Part shown: one piece after another, positions 1 to 14,200 of the stretch
Layout: every line of letters begins with the position of its first letter
Position numbering within the stretch: position 1 is the stretch's first letter
From: Voacanga thouarsii
Lineage: Eukaryota; Streptophyta; Magnoliopsida; Gentianales; Apocynaceae
Reading direction: 5' to 3'
DNA length: 64,000 nucleotides
Assembly: GCA_026120185.1 (NCBI GenBank)
Contig: JANUWF010001821.1
Coordinates: 1,302,001 to 1,366,000, forward strand
The notes under the pieces: model-generated
The model's input: only the letters and a program-made list of their open reading frames with translations
The model's database searches: none
Told to the model about the DNA's origin: nothing
Made by a program: the position numbers and the translations under genes

Positions 1-1480
1 TCTCGTGGAAAAGATGGATCGAGTCGAAGCCGAGCCTAGCTGATCCTTTGATGTGAGGGGAGCTGAGACAGCCCAGACTAGCCGTGGCTTGAAGCCACAG
101 CTGGGCCTGAGCACGGCCTCGACTCAAGGCGTGCGTGAGGAAGCTTCCTCGCAGAAGTTGTTGCCTTGCGGGAGCTTAGTTTCCTCGCGGAAACTCGAAA
201 GCTACTACACCAGGCGCCCGGGTCGCGGGCACCTGCCCGCAAAACGTGGTCCATGGGTTTTCCCATGGGCCATGACCCAGAATGGCGGGTGCACTGGACC
301 AGAGAAAAAAATATATATTTATTTTTTGTCTCATACCAGACGAAGTTATTTTTATTGCAATAGTTAATATCTTTGAATATTTTACATGAAAAATAATAGT
401 AAAGGATATTATGATTAAATAAGATCATTAATTAATTTAATTAATGTGTTTAATTCTTTTATTTGGACACTTAGAATTAAAAAATAGAAAAGTATGAAAA
501 CGTTTACAGTTTTCTAGCATGCTAATTATTTTAAATCCTATGTGCATGTTTTCTCAAAGACTAAAGTCTTTGAAAAATTTTATTTGGCAAGGAAAAATAT
601 TTTTTTAATTAAATGGTTATTTTAACTTAACAAAAATTAATCCTTAGTTATTTTCTTAAATGTTTCTTATTCTTGATATAGAAAATATTATGGATTTAGA
701 AATTTTTGTAAGTTAAATGGAAAGTCATTTTAATTCATTTTAGCAAAGGAAAATTTATTTTTGTCAAATAAAGCCTTGAGATCAAAATCTCTAGGAATTT
801 TTTAAATGAACAAGTTTTAAAATTATTAAATTTTTTATTTAAATAAAATTAATCTATAAGGAAAATTTTTTTAAAAGATATAAACTTTGACATAGAAATT
901 TTTTTATGGATTTAGATATTTTATTTTAAATTAAAGGATAATTTAATTGGAATCTTTCAAATAAAATTTTTCAAGAAATCCTTTATTTAAAAATTAAGTG
1001 GGAGAGGAGTTCCAATGGCCCCATGACTTCCATTACGATTCTCATTAGAGATCGTGGCTTTCCTCGTGTCACCCTGGGAGTGAACCCGTATAGGATAGAG
1101 ATACTATAAGGATTTAGAACTAATAGAATGATGTAATTGATAACTCAGAACACAAATTATGATCGGCCGGCCCATGTTGGAGGTTATAGTGCGAGGTATA
1201 TCTATAGAAAATGAGAAGAAATGACCATCCCCTCGATAGAGTTATCTTCTAGATCATTACTTACAAGGGAAATTAATTTGTGGTGGTTAACATACTTAGC
1301 TTAGGAAACTATTAATCTTCCCAAGAAGTTATATCAGTTTTCTTAAGAGAAAATTTAATCATATTAAAGATAATAGTAATGAGGTTAGCTATTATTAAGT
1401 TTAATATGAGGATAAAGTGCACAAAATTATTTTTGTTTTACAAATATTGAGAATTTCTTTTATTTTTCAAAATTTCAGAA
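1..1480 (+). mobile_element. Ty1/copia element 1: 5' untranslated leader, incomplete at window edge
   Basis: This is non-coding sequence directly upstream of the gag ATG at 1481. The first 300 bases are GC-rich and the rest is strongly AT-rich. No recognisable primer-binding site (TGGTATCAGAGC type) and no copy of the 3' LTR were seen, so the 5' LTR and primer site probably lie left of the window or are lost. The short open frames at 53-428 overlap on both strands and show no domain. Assignment to the element is inferred from position. Confidence 0.5.
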
Positions 1481-4400
1481 ATGGTTGGTGGAGGATCTTT
1501 CAGTTCCTTGGCGGTTACTCTCCGTGAGAATAAGCTAACGGGTCCAAATTATGTAGACTGGAAAAGGAACCAAGATATAATATTCATAGCCGAAGAGTAT
1601 AAGTTTGTCCTGTACGAGACCTACCCAATAATCGGGGAAGGTTCCACCGCTGAAAAGCGTGAGATTGAAAATGTATGGAAGTAAGCTAACGAAATAGCCT
1701 GATGCTATATGTTAGCCTCCATGTCAAATGTGCTACAATCCAAACATGAGCACATGGCTACTGCATATGATATTACCACATCTCTAGCCACAATATTCGC
1801 GGATAAGAGTCGGCTTGCAAGGTAAAAAGCTCTTAGAACAATCATAAATACCAAGATAGTTGAGGGAACATCATTCAGGAGATATGCTCAAGATGATTAC
1901 TACTTTCAAGGAAGCAGAAGTCTTGGGGCTGTTATTGACCCCGAGAGCCAAATGGGCATGATTTTCAAATCTTTGCCAGACTCATTCACTCAGTTCAAGT
2001 TGTATTACAACATGAACAAGTTAAATATAGGTTTAAATGAGTTGATGAAGGAGCTCCAGATAGTAGAGAAGGTCATGAAGCCACAAGTTAGAACCATGAT
2101 GGCTTATTCTTCGAGAATTGGGCTTAAGCCTAGAAAGTTCAAGAAAAAGAAGGGAAATGCAATGCATCAGCCCAAGTCCCAACCCAAAGATAAACCTAGG
2201 GGCAAATGCTTCAAGTGTGGGAAGAAGGAACACTGAAAAAATGAGTATCCAGATCTTCATGCCAAGAAAAACTTCACAGGTAATGTTCTCTATCTAGAGT
2301 CTATATCAATGGTTGGATTAGCTTCTACTTGGATTGTTGAGTCAGGAGTCACTGATCATATCTATAACTCCTTTTAGGGGTTTAGGAAGGTTAGAAGATT
2401 CCAAAAGGGCAAACATGGACTACGCATGAGAAATAGAGCACAAGTTTAGGCCCTTATTGTGGGAGAACTAGAACTTACTTTTGATTGTATAGAATAGTTA
2501 TTTTGAATGATATTTTATTTGTTCCTGATTTTAGACAGAATTTGGTTTCAGTTGCAAAACTAATCAATCAATGATATTCTATTTCTTTCCATTCTGGTAT
2601 TACTATCAATAGAAATAGAGAAGTTATATGCACTGGGCACATGTATGAAAATCTATTCTTCATTAATCCTATTAACAATCAATTGAATAATGCTCAATCA
2701 GAACCTTTAAATAAGAAAAGAAAGACCAATGTTAATGACTCATATCTTTGGCATCTAAGGTTGGGTCATATTGACTCAACCAGGATTCAGAGGTTAATCC
2801 ATGATGGGCCTTTAGGCTTATTGAGATTGGAAAGTTGGCCTTAGTGTGAATCCTATCTTATGAGAAAAATGACCAAAAGGTTTTTTACCTAAAAGGCGGA
2901 TAGAACCAAAGAAACATTAAGTCTTGTTCACACTGATGTGTATGGTCCTTCGTCTACGCCAACAAAAGGGGGGTTTGAGTATTTCATCATTTTCATAGAT
3001 GATTGTACAAGGTATGGTTACGTTTATATGATAAGACGCAAGTCTGACTCTTTTGACAAGTTCAAAGAGTTTAAAGCTTAAGTGGAGTGTCGAACAAGTA
3101 AGCTAATCAAGACTTTACGATCAGATTGTGGTGGAAAATATCTCCTTGGTGAATTTACGGACTACATGGTACATCATGGGATAGTATCCCAACTCTCTGT
3201 GCTAGAGACACCCCAATAGAATGGAGTAATTGAGAGAAGGAACAGGACATTGATAGAAATGGTTCGAAGCATAATGTCTCATACTACTCTTCCAGTATCT
3301 TTTTTGGGATATGCCCTAGAAATAACGGCATATATTCTAAATTTAGTGCCTTCTAAGTCAGTACTTAGAACTCCGTATGAGATGTGGACTAGGCGTAAGT
3401 TAAGTCTAAATCATCTCAAGATATAAGGTTATCTAGCTTATGTACTGATTAAGGGAGACAAGTTAGAACTAAGATCAGAATTATGCTATTTTGTAGGGTA
3501 TCCAAAAGGTACAAAGGGCGGTTATTTTTATCATCTCAAGGAGCAGAAAGTACTCATAAATACTAATGCTAGATACTTGAAGGATGGACAAAGTGCATCC
3601 ACTAAAGGTTCAACAAGGTTAGAACTCGAAGAGAAGTTATCTTCTGAATCAACTTCTCCTAACCCGATTATAGAACAAGAAGAGACACAGTCTCAGGAAC
3701 CTATACAATTGGAGCCTCATCATAGTGAGAGGATATCTAGGGCTCCAAAAAGATAATCTGGAGAGGCTTTTGACCTAGTCTCCTACTATTAGAAATAAGA
3801 TCCTATTAGATATGAGGAGGCTATTGCTGATACCGATGTAGACCTATGGCATGAAGTAATGAAAGTCGAAATTGAGTCTATGTACTTCAATTAGGTTTGG
3901 AATCTTGTAACTTCACTTTAAGGAATAAAACCCATTGGGTGTAAGTGAGTTTACAAGAGGAAGAGGGGAGCGGATAGGAAGGTGGAAACCTTCAAAATTA
4001 AGTTTGTGGTGAAATGGTATACTCAGAAAGAAGGGATCGATTATGAGGAAATTTTTTCCTCGGTAGCCATGTTTAAGTCCATCCGTATCTTCCTTGCAAT
4101 TGCATGTCATTATGACTACTAGATATGACAAATGGATGTCAAGACGGCATTTTTAAATGACCATCTTAGTAAAGACATCTATATGTCCCAACTAGAAGAT
4201 TTTATTTCTAAAGGCCAAGAACATATGGTTTGTAAGTTTAAGAAATCTATTTATGGACTTAAACAGGCATCCAAAGTATGGAACATTCATTTCGATGAGA
4301 CTTTAAAGTCTTACGGTTTCATTCAAAATGAGGATGAATTATATGTGTATAGGAAATTGAAAGGCATAAATGTGGTTTTTCTTGTCCTGTATGTGGATGA

Positions 4401-5372
4401 CATTATATTTATTGGAAATGATATAGGGACACTGTCATCTACTAAGGTTTGACTATTGAGTCAATTTAACATGAAGGACTTAGGTGAAGCCAATTACATT
4501 TTCGGAATAAAGCTTCTTAGAAATAGGAAGTAGAGAATGTTAGGTTTATCTCAAACTACATATATTGACAAGATGTTGGCCAAACATAACATGAACTCAT
4601 GCAAGGGGGCATTGATCTCTTGCAGACATGGGTTATCTTTTTCTTTAAAGGACTGTCCAAAGTCTCAAGAAGAAAAAGATAGAATGAGTAGGATTCCCTA
4701 TACTTCGGCTATAGGAAGTCTCATGTATGCTATGCTATGTACTAGACTAGATATTTGCTTTGCCATAGGCTTAATCAGGAGATATCAGTCAAACTCCGGA
4801 GAGGTTCATTGGCAAGCTATGAAGCATATTCTTAAGTATCTCAAAGGTATGAGAGATTCTATACTGGTTTACAGGATTGATGACTTGGTTCTTACAAGAT
4901 ACACGGACTCAGACTTCCAGGCGGATAAGGATAAGAGAAAATTCACTAGTGGATATGTCTTTATCTTGTCTGGAGGAGCTATTTCATAGAGAAGTATCAA
5001 GCAATCTTATATTGCTGACTCAACCATGGAAGCTGAGTATGTGGTAGCTTCGGAGGCGTTTAAGGAAGTAGTTTAGCTCCAGAAGTTCCCTTTGGAACTT
5101 GAAGTCGTGCCATACATGGACAAACCGGTTGTGATACATTGCGACAACACTGGTGCAATCTCACAATCTAAAGAACTAAGAAACCACAAAAAGAGGAAGC
5201 ATATAGAGAGGAAGTACCACCTGATCTGGGATTTCATCTAAAGACGCGAAGTCGTGGTGGAACAGATTGTCTCGAGAACAATCTGGCAGATCTTTTCACC
5301 AAGCCTTTGGCAGAGAGAATCTTTAGAAGACACTTAGATGCCATAGGGGTGAGCACCTATGGACTTACTTAG
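1481..5372 (+). pseudogene. Ty1/copia gag-pol polyprotein, decayed (element 1)
   Basis: The fragments follow copia order. Gag starts at ATG 1481 (MVGGGSFSS) and ends in a damaged CCHC knuckle (CFKCGKKEH then a stop) near 2207-2236. The protease has ESG in place of the catalytic DSG at 2339-2347. The GAG-pre-integrase motif (YLWHLRLGH) is near 2740-2770. Integrase keeps its catalytic landmarks: LVHTDVYGP near 2930, RSDCGG near 3120 and a mutated PQQNG with the Glu near 3220-3240. Reverse transcriptase has MDVKTAFLN from 4132 and YVDD at 4390-4401. RNase H has the EAEY and HCDNTGA motifs at 5030-5160, and NLADLFTKPLAERIF follows near 5285. Stops and frame changes interrupt every domain, so no polyprotein can be made. 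Family: Copia, clade not assigned. Confidence 0.92.
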
Positions 5373-5394
5373 TCTTAGAGTGCAAGTGAAAAAT

Positions 5395-7291
5395 TGTTGA
5401 AATGTATGCACTCTTAGATTAGGTTTTTTATGTATTTTTTACTTGTATTAATAAAAATATTTTTTTCAAAATTTGTTTGTGAAGTTTTCTTTATATTTGT
5501 GTATGATTTTATTGAAAAAGACCTATTATGTTTAAGTAAATATTTTATGTGAATGGAGATCTTTCACAGTAAGGTATTGTCCATGGGATACTTAACACAT
5601 AAACTATTGTTCTTAATCGGATAATGAGAATGGGAATTTTATCTTGGCAAGGTTATTGTGATATAAATTACAAATAGGGAATGACTTACCTTTAGCCAAT
5701 GAGTATTCTACTCATTTTATAACACAAGCATATTTCAAATACATAGAACTTGACCTGTGGTGATGGTTTCTAAAAGTACTATGTGATAGAAACCCAGACT
5801 ACTACTGCTACAGCGTGGACTTGTACTCTACAATTTGAGTATAAGTTGGTGGTTTGACGAAGTTGGAAATGTATACTTTGATATACTATAATTGAGGTTT
5901 TTGAGAAGGACCAATATACGTGTATGTTAGGTATATATAACTAATTAGTTAAAACAGACTTGTACAAGATAGTGTCTATATTATATCGTCCCTTGTGGTT
6001 ATCTGAATGATCTAATTATCCAAAGCCCTGAGGAACGTGAGTTGGATATTGACTTTAGAGTAACTCCCTTGAAAAGCTGGAATATTCCAAGAAGTTGTGG
6101 ATCTTTGGACTAGAAGCCTAAGGATGGTAGATGTCGTTTAGAGAGGTGTTAATACACTTTTTCCTTTCTAAATGAACGACGATGTGTAGAAGAATATTTT
6201 AGTCATTTCACCTGTGGGTCGAAGACATAGCTAACGTAGCATTATCCTCGGGGTCAATATTTTCTTTTGGTGACATTAATAAATATTTAAAATGCAAAAT
6301 ATAACTATTTATATAGTAAGGGTATTTTGATCATTTTAGTAGCCAAGGCGATGTATCTTTTTGGTCCTCAAAATAGCCCGTAAGTCCTAATTATTTTAGG
6401 TCGAGGAAATGGTCACAATGGAAAAAGGATTTTATTTTATTCAGGAAATCTAATTTATTTTTGGATTGGAATAAAATAAAAGGAATGAGAGAAATTAAAT
6501 TTATTATCTAATTTGATTGGTTAATTACTTATTCAGTACTTAAGCCTAGATTGAATAATTAGAAAAATTAACTTGAGTTTAAACTAGTTAATAAAATGCT
6601 TAATAATTATTTTAGTTCACTTGGACTCAATAATTATTTATTCAGTTATTTTAATAGACTTAGGAAATAAATAATTAATTGTTATTATTTTTAGGCTTAT
6701 TGGGTCCAAGAAAAAATAATAAATTATTTTAATCCAATAGTTTGGATTAAAAGGTTTTTATTATTCACGATACAGAAGAGTTAGGGATTACCCAAACCTC
6801 TTCTATTGATAACCTCCAAAGTTTTGAAATATCAAAATACCGAAGTTGGGTAATTTGGGATGTGAATAGGAGTCGTTGTGTAGAGAAAAAAGATAACTCA
6901 CGACACTAAAGTGAAAAAAAACCAGAACCTCTATTCCCTCCCTGCTTCTCATTACTTCTTTTTCTCCCTTTTTCCATCTTTTCGTCTTTGCTAATTAATA
7001 GTAAAGGATTAAGAAGGGCCATTCTAGCCTAGGTTGTTTCACCAACATAGATAGGCGGAGGAATATTTTGAGAAGCGAAAAGCTTCGCGTACATGCCAAG
7101 AAGAAGCCGATGGATCGCTGGCTTCTCATTGGAATCGTCGTCAAGGCAAGTAGCTGCTCCCGTGGTCGGTGCTTCGTCTTCTCAACTAGACCAAAAGAGG
7201 ACACGTAAATGCATTATTTTTAACCTTCTGTTGTGCCGTGTTCTCATTTTCTGGTAACATGCATGTTCCTCTATTTTTCTGGTTCCTACAG
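5395..7291 (+). repeat. 3' LTR of copia element 1 (right end approximate)
   Basis: The LTR begins TGTTGAAATG just after a weak polypurine tract (AGTGCAAGTGAAAAAT, 5379-5394), which is the usual junction in this copia group. The proposed end is the CCTACA at 7286-7291, giving TG...CA ends and about 1.9 kb. No second LTR is in the window, so neither the end nor a target-site duplication can be confirmed. The body is non-coding and AT-rich. Confidence 0.6.
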
Positions 7292-7395
7292 GACCAAGAA
7301 TGATCTTTAGCCATATGTAGAATAAGAGAATATTTTTAATTCATCACATGCTTTGGTTGTTTTGAAGTTTTAGGGCATGTGCCTTCTAACTTTTA

Positions 7396-7439
<44 letters not shown>

Positions 7440-9386
7440 CATATTCATTTTTCTCAATTTTAATAGAACATCATTGATCAATTATTATTTCATAATCAGT
7501 TATGCATTTTCTGATTGATAATAGATTATAGCTTTTATATTATATACAAATCATCATTGATTATAGAATTATGAATAATCTATTATGGTAACTTTTTTGA
7601 ATGTTGTTATCGACACATTAATCCAAAGATAATTTTAAACTATTGTGAGCTAATAGATAAATTTTATGAACCACTAGAAACCAAAGTATGTTAAAAAAAA
7701 AAAAGTCCTTTTTATTAATTCCTTATAAAATGGATAAAATATACACAAAACATCAAATGTGCAAATTACAAATGATATAAAAAATCCCCAAAAAAAATTA
7801 CATATGATTTGTATTTAATTCATCAAAAAATTTATTTTCTAAAATTCGTATGGTTTTTCAGGCATATGTAATTTTGTCTGCTTCAAAATTCGTTTATTTA
7901 TTTTTGGCACAAAAAAACCCCTTCATTTTCTTTTTTTCCATTAATATATATATAAAAAAAGCATATAACATAAAATATTGATATATCATGCAACTCACAG
8001 GGCATCCTGCTAGCGTTTATTTTTGTTATATGATATGTAACAAAACCCAAATGAATACATGTAATACCTTAACTATTAAAGTACTGTATTATCATAGTTA
8101 AAGCAGGTTTAATGTTGTATTAGTTTAAATAAAAACTAAAAAATAATAGATAAAACTCAAAAGGCTTTTTTTCCCAGTCTAAATAGGTTATGATCTTAAT
8201 TTTTTTTTCCTAGGACTAATTTATTGATTTTAATAAATGAAAAGGAAAGAATAGATTAAAGAATAATAAGGATATTTATGGTTTAGTTTGATTTGGTTTT
8301 AACTATTTTTAATAATTGCGATATAAAAAATTCCAAATCAAATCAAACCATTTGAAACCTTAAATTATTAAGTTCGATTTTACTTGGTTTTAATTTAGTT
8401 TAGTTTGAATAGTTTGTTATTACGGAAATTACCATTAAACAAATAAAATATAATTTTACATTATATTAAACAAAAAAGTATTATAATAATAATTCCAATG
8501 GAAGAAAGAATATCTAATAATGTTTGATAATAAAATTAACCAAAATAATAATCAAATCATTAAATAGTGATTGAGACATTGAGGTGAAGAAGTAGAGAAG
8601 TAAAAAGAAAGGCAGGGTGAAGAAGTATAGAAATTAAAAGAAATGAAGTGTCGACTTGAGTAAAAAAGATTGGTAAAGAAAGTATGGTTTAATGATATAA
8701 AAAGTTTTCAAATTACAAGTACGTTCTTCATGTTTTTGCCAAAAAAAAAAATTATTAATTATATAGAATATTTTATAAGAACTATTAGTTTAGTTTGATT
8801 TGAAGAAAAATTTTAAACCAAACTAATTTTACAGTTTGAAATTCTTCAAATAGAAATAGATTCAAACAAAAATCAAACATAATAATTTCAATTTAATTAG
8901 TTTGATTCGATTTATTATGAACAAGTTGAGTTTTTTTTTTTTTTTTTGGCTGCGTGGGGTGGGGGGCAGCTACAAATTAATCATACTAGAGCAATTGCCG
9001 CTAGCCACGGTTGAAGAGGAAGCAACCATCCGTCAAGCTCAAATGCCCTGCTATAAAGTCAACCAAACCGAAGCCCAACAACCAGAACCCTTTGCAATTA
9101 GTATCGTAAAAAAAAATTAAATTAAACCAAAACCCAACTAGGCCCAAAAACGAATTCTCTAAACTTTAGTGGGTCAAACTGAAAATTCCCCCTTTACCTC
9201 TTACCCGCAAAATCCACCATACGCCCATCACACCTCGACCTCTTCTCCTCCTCTCTCCTAATACTCTTTTCCAATATTTTTTCCTCTTATTTTTTCTCCC
9301 TTAAAAAAAAATTAAAAAAAAAAAATCCCCAAACCTACAGAAACTGCCTTAATCTCCCTCAAAAATTTCAAAAACCATAATCTTTC
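7292..9386. other. Intergenic DNA and putative promoter / 5' UTR of the PHD gene
   Basis: AT-rich spacer with no recognisable gene. It holds an AT microsatellite at 7400-7437. At about 8280-8420 and 8780-8920 it has clusters of AAACCAAAC/GTTTGGTTT words in both orientations, resembling the inside of miniature hAT-type elements, but no ends could be fixed. The last 190 bases before the ATG (9200-9386) are rich in C and T (CTCCTCCTCTCTCC-like), as in plant 5' UTRs. No convincing TATA box was found. The short open frame at 8902-9120 has no recognisable domain. Confidence 0.5.
7400..7437. repeat. (AT)n microsatellite
   Basis: Uninterrupted run of alternating T and A in intergenic DNA just past the copia 3' LTR. 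Confidence 0.95.
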
Positions 9387-11215
9387 ATGGCCTTTCACGT
9401 TGCCTGCCCAATTACCTGGTAAGTACGCCCACCCCACCCCCTAATTTTACCCCCACCATCCCTATATGTATAGATAGATAAGTTTGTAGGCATACATTAC
9501 TGGGTCTTTCAGTTCAATTTGGTTTCAACGCAGGAGTGGGTGGTTTTGTGTCTGATTTTGGTTTTCTTGGGTTTTTTGTGTTTTGTGGTGGTGCAGTAGG
9601 AGAATTTGCTTTTGTGACTTAGGGTTTCCGAGGAGGTTGCAGAGTGATAAGGGGCAAAATGATTTTGTAGAGGAGGTTTTTCGAATCGAGGAGTTTATAA
9701 AGGACCCTTGGTTACTGAGGGCGGAGGCCAAAGCAACTGTGCAAGTTAAAGTTCCTAAAGTCACCGTTGTTGCTCCGCCTGCTCTGCCGCCGCCGATACA
9801 GGTTCCATCATCTGGGGCAGTTGGGGATGGTGCTGGAGGTGGGGATGTGGATGAGGCTGCTTTGGCTGTGTCGGCGCAGACTAAGCGTGTGGCACTGCAG
9901 AAGAAGGCTGCTGCTGCATCTTTGGTTGCTGAGGACTATGCGCGGAGATTTGAGTCCGGAGAAGTGGCGGTGAGTGTTTTTGTTTTTCCCTCCTTGTCCA
10001 AGGGATTCAATTTTTTTTTTTGTTTTTTTGTTTCCTGGGAGCTGTTTAGGGTTTTTGCAGTTTTCATGTGGCATATGTGCTGTTGAGTTAAGTTGGTTTA
10101 TGCCTGCGAATATTTAGCACCACAGTTAGTTGTTTGTTATACTTAATTTTTCCAGAATGTTTGGTTGATATGTGATTTTTTCACCTTGTTTTTTGTATGT
10201 GAGTCTGTGTAATGATGCATGTCTATAGTATGTGGTGGAATCTTTGGGAAAATGCTGGGTTGGAAAATTTTCTGAGGAAGTGGAGGGATGGATTTCTCAG
10301 AGAAATGCTGCCACTCGGAATTTGTATATTTTGATGTGAGCTTAATGTTGTTGTGCAGAGTTTTTGCAGCATCTTTGTTTCCGGGATCATGGGGATGAGA
10401 AAGCTACTGTTTTTGAACTTCTACTGTTGGAGCAGTTCCCTTTTAAGTTTGACTTCTATGTTTTTCTTTTTAAAAATTTGGGAGGGAATGTTTGGGACCT
10501 TTTCTGTTTGCTTTTGCATTTTTGACCCCAAAACAGAATGCAATGAAGTCTTTCGTGGAATTAAAAAGGAAAAAGAGGGCATTCGAGTGTGACATATGGA
10601 TTTGTTAAATTTGATGTATCTGGATATGTTTAGTTGGCTGTTGGTAGAAGATGACATCAGACAAACCAATCAATTTTGTACACGTGGTGTGAATTTTTAC
10701 ATGATTCTCTGAATCTATCATCTTTACCTTATTCAAATGATCGTCTCCTCAATCCAAACCCTTCCTTTTCTTTTTTGGCAAGGATAAGAGGGATCCTTGC
10801 TGCTGTCGAAAAGTAAGCTTTGATGAGAGTTTCTTTTTTCTGGATTTAGTTTAATAAATGCTGCAAAGAGCATTCATATATCTACTTGAATTGGTACGTA
10901 TGCGGATAATTCCGTGAACAAAGATAAGCTAGGCCCAAATTTTAGAATCTGCTATTGATCCTCCTAACAAGGACAAACATTACTGGGTATAAACATTTTC
11001 CTATCAACTGATTGTAGCAAAGCATGTTCTTATGAAGTGTAAGAGTAAGACAAAGACCTGATGTCTTGAACCTGTCAATTCACAAATTTTTAGATAAAAC
11101 GTGAGCAGTATTGATCTTTTAAAAGATGAGCTGTGAATTACTTCCTGAAAGAATGGAGGACAGATCTCTTCTACTTCTTATAGACAAGGGATTTGTAAAC
11201 CTAATTGCATCCTCT

Positions 11216-11267
<52 letters not shown>

Positions 11268-14200
11268 TATTTGTGAGAAAGTTTATTCGACCTTGGTTTA
11301 ATTTAGCATCTATGGATACCAAATATGCTGGATAGGTTACTAAAATGCCTGGAAGTATGCAGGCATAAATGATTTCGACATCTTGTTTTATGCAACTATG
11401 TGCTTTTAGTGATATTCTTTCTATTTGCATTTGGAAGTTTCATTGAAACACCTGCAGAAGTAAACTTGCTTTGTAAATGTTTTGATCATTAATGGGTGTG
11501 AGCTCTGGTTTCCTATTTGTTTCCTCCTGAGTGTGCCAAAAGGTTATGGACCTCATGGATGACCTATTTATTGTTATATGATGATTAAGTTGGCCATCTT
11601 GGAGTGTACCTTTTATATGGTTTTGTGCACAATCTGCAACATGCCAGTATTATTTTCCTTTAGTTGCAATGGAGTAATTCCGTCTTTGGTTATTTTTCTT
11701 GAATATATATCATGTATTTTGCTGGAGATTGGCATGCTACAGCATTAATCTTAGTGCTTGCAGGATTAGATTAATTATCCTGTCAATATTTGGATCCATA
11801 CAAGGATTCACACATCCATCTTACTTTCTGAACCATTGCATATCGCATTTATCAATCCTTGTCAATGTGCTTTGCTGATTTGGTTCAAGTGCATTTGCTA
11901 TATTTGTGACTTTCTACATTCTAATAATTTTATGATATCTGCCAGTTGGGAACCGTGAAAGATGATGCTGGAGAAGAGCAGGGTCTCTCCAATGTCAAAG
12001 TAATGTGCCGTTTATGCTTTGGCGGTGAAAATGAAGGAAGTGAAAGAGCAAGGAAGATGTTCCCTTGCAATAGTTGTGGTAAAAAATACCATAGGACCTG
12101 CCTCAAATCTTGGGCTCAACATAGAGGTACAAAAAGTTTGCACTTAAAGATGGCCAAAATATGTTGTTTTAGTTTGATGGGTGAAAGTATTTAGGACTGT
12201 TTTTCTGATGTTAATTTGCCTACAGATCTTTTTCACTGGAGTTCATGGACATGCCCTTCTTGCCGAATTTGTGAGGTAATTCATGTTCTGCATTCTAACG
12301 TGTTAAATATTGTGTTTATTACTTGGATGTTCTGCCTCCTAATTTGTTGAATACTACATCTGTGTTTGGACCAGTTTTTAGTTGATATCATATTTCAAAG
12401 GTGCTTGTTGGTGATAGATTGAGCATAAAAGCTAAGAATCTATTTTCTCCTAGCTTTTCTGAAGAGGTTAATTTATTATGACCCTTTGATATCTTGCTAG
12501 AGGTCTTTGTATAACTTCATTAGTTGCTGTGGTAGAGAGAAGTAATTTAATGCATGAGATCCACACTTGTTTAAGTGGTGGAGATTAGAAATTGTATCTT
12601 CTTTGGAGTTTGAGTTGAGTCTACACTTATGTTACTGGATTTGTGCTTCACTTTAGTAATTAGCTGCTCCTTTGATGTCTTTTCCTGAAAAAGTGGCCAT
12701 CAGAGCAGAGATGTTGTAACCAAGCATTTAGTTTTAAATTTGTTGAGTTGTTTTCTTACACAATAGACATGAAGCTTTTTGTCTACAGCCTACAATATCC
12801 TAATTTACTGTCTGATCTCCTCCCCCCTTGCCTATTGGGTGGAAGTTTTCCTGTTGCCACACTGTTGGCCTGTTGGTTTCTGTTATTATAATAGTTTCAT
12901 CTACGTTCTTGACTTAATTTCCTATTTTTATTTAGCACAGATTGAGGAATCCTGCTTTGTTGTTTGGATGTTGTTCTGTTATGCTGCTGCAGATTGCAAG
13001 GTGGAAACTGTTTGGTTTTGCTTAACTTTGTGATTATGTTGTCTTCTGTGGCTATAGGTGTGCCGAAGAACTGGGGACCCCAATAAGTTCATGTTCTGCA
13101 AGAGATGTGATGGTGCATACCATTGTTACTGTCAGCACCCTCCACACAAGGTTAGTTATCAACCTGTCTTAGTTTTTTTGTTCTATTGATTATGCAACAT
13201 TAGCTAGATACTATTGACTATTGAGATGTGCAGAATGTTGGTAGTGGACCTTATTTATGCCCCAAGCATACGAAGTGTCACAGCTGTGCTTCTAATGTGC
13301 CAGGAAATGGCTTAAGTGTAAGGTATGAGTTGCAGGCTTCTTAATGTGGGATCCAAATGCTGTATTTTCTAATAGTTGACGCAGAAGGATTGCCTTTCTA
13401 TTATTCTTAGTTGAATACCGGCCCCCTCACTTGCTCCAGAACAACAGGAAAAAAAAAAGCTTTAATTATGTCCTGGATTCATACTTGTTAGGTGTTTTGA
13501 ATATTCTGTTATCCAATAATTCTTTGTTGGTGGCTCAACTTTGAATGGGATATTCAAAAGTTAGCCATGTGAAAACGTCTTACACTGGTGGACATGAAAT
13601 CCCTTAAGCATAGTTTACTCCATGGTTTTAAAAGTTATAGAGGCTAATGTTCAGTTATTTTTACTACCTATAAGGATCTGCTCTCCAAAGGAAAGTGTGG
13701 CTTCTGTAACGAACATATTGTTATTGCTGCAGGTGGTTTCTTGGTTACACTTGTTGTGATGCTTGTGGAAGATTGTTTGTGAAAGGAAATTATTGTCCTG
13801 TTTGTTTGAAGGTATGGAGTTTCATGATATTTTGATATGCCACAGTTTGATTTCTTTGTAGCCAACTGAGTTCTAGCCAAGTTTTCTCTTATTTATTAGC
13901 TGAGCAGTTTATCATTTGTTATTATGCTTTACTCAGTGACAACATTTAGCTAAGCTGAATAACTGTCACGTCCTATGTATACAGGCACAAATTCTTGCAG
14001 TCCATGCTAAATTTCTGTCAACTTCTTACTCTAGCCTAATTATTCTCAATGTGTCTGTTTTGCCTTTGGAAACATAACCCTAATGCATGTGATTTTGTAG
14101 CTTCGCTTTTGTTATTCTATTGATATCTGTATCTGCCATAAATTAATTTCACTGTCCAAGTGAATTACATGGCCTTCCAAATACATGAAAGTTGATTATC

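Noticed and set aside
53..428. Overlapping open frames of about 100 residues on both strands
   Set aside because: GC-rich retrotransposon leader, no domain, frames mirror each other, and no gene signals.
1..1480. 5' LTR of copia element 1 within the window
   Set aside because: No stretch here matches the 3' LTR (5395-7291), and no primer-binding site was found before gag.
8280..8925. A defined miniature hAT element rich in AAACCAAAC words
   Set aside because: No inverted termini or target duplication could be fixed, so only the word clusters are reported.
9808..10086. Open frames within and just after exon 2 on both strands, including a hydrophobic read-through past 9969
   Set aside because: A strong GTGAGT donor at 9970 joins in phase to the first zinc-finger exon at 11946. 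The other frames are shadows of exon 2.
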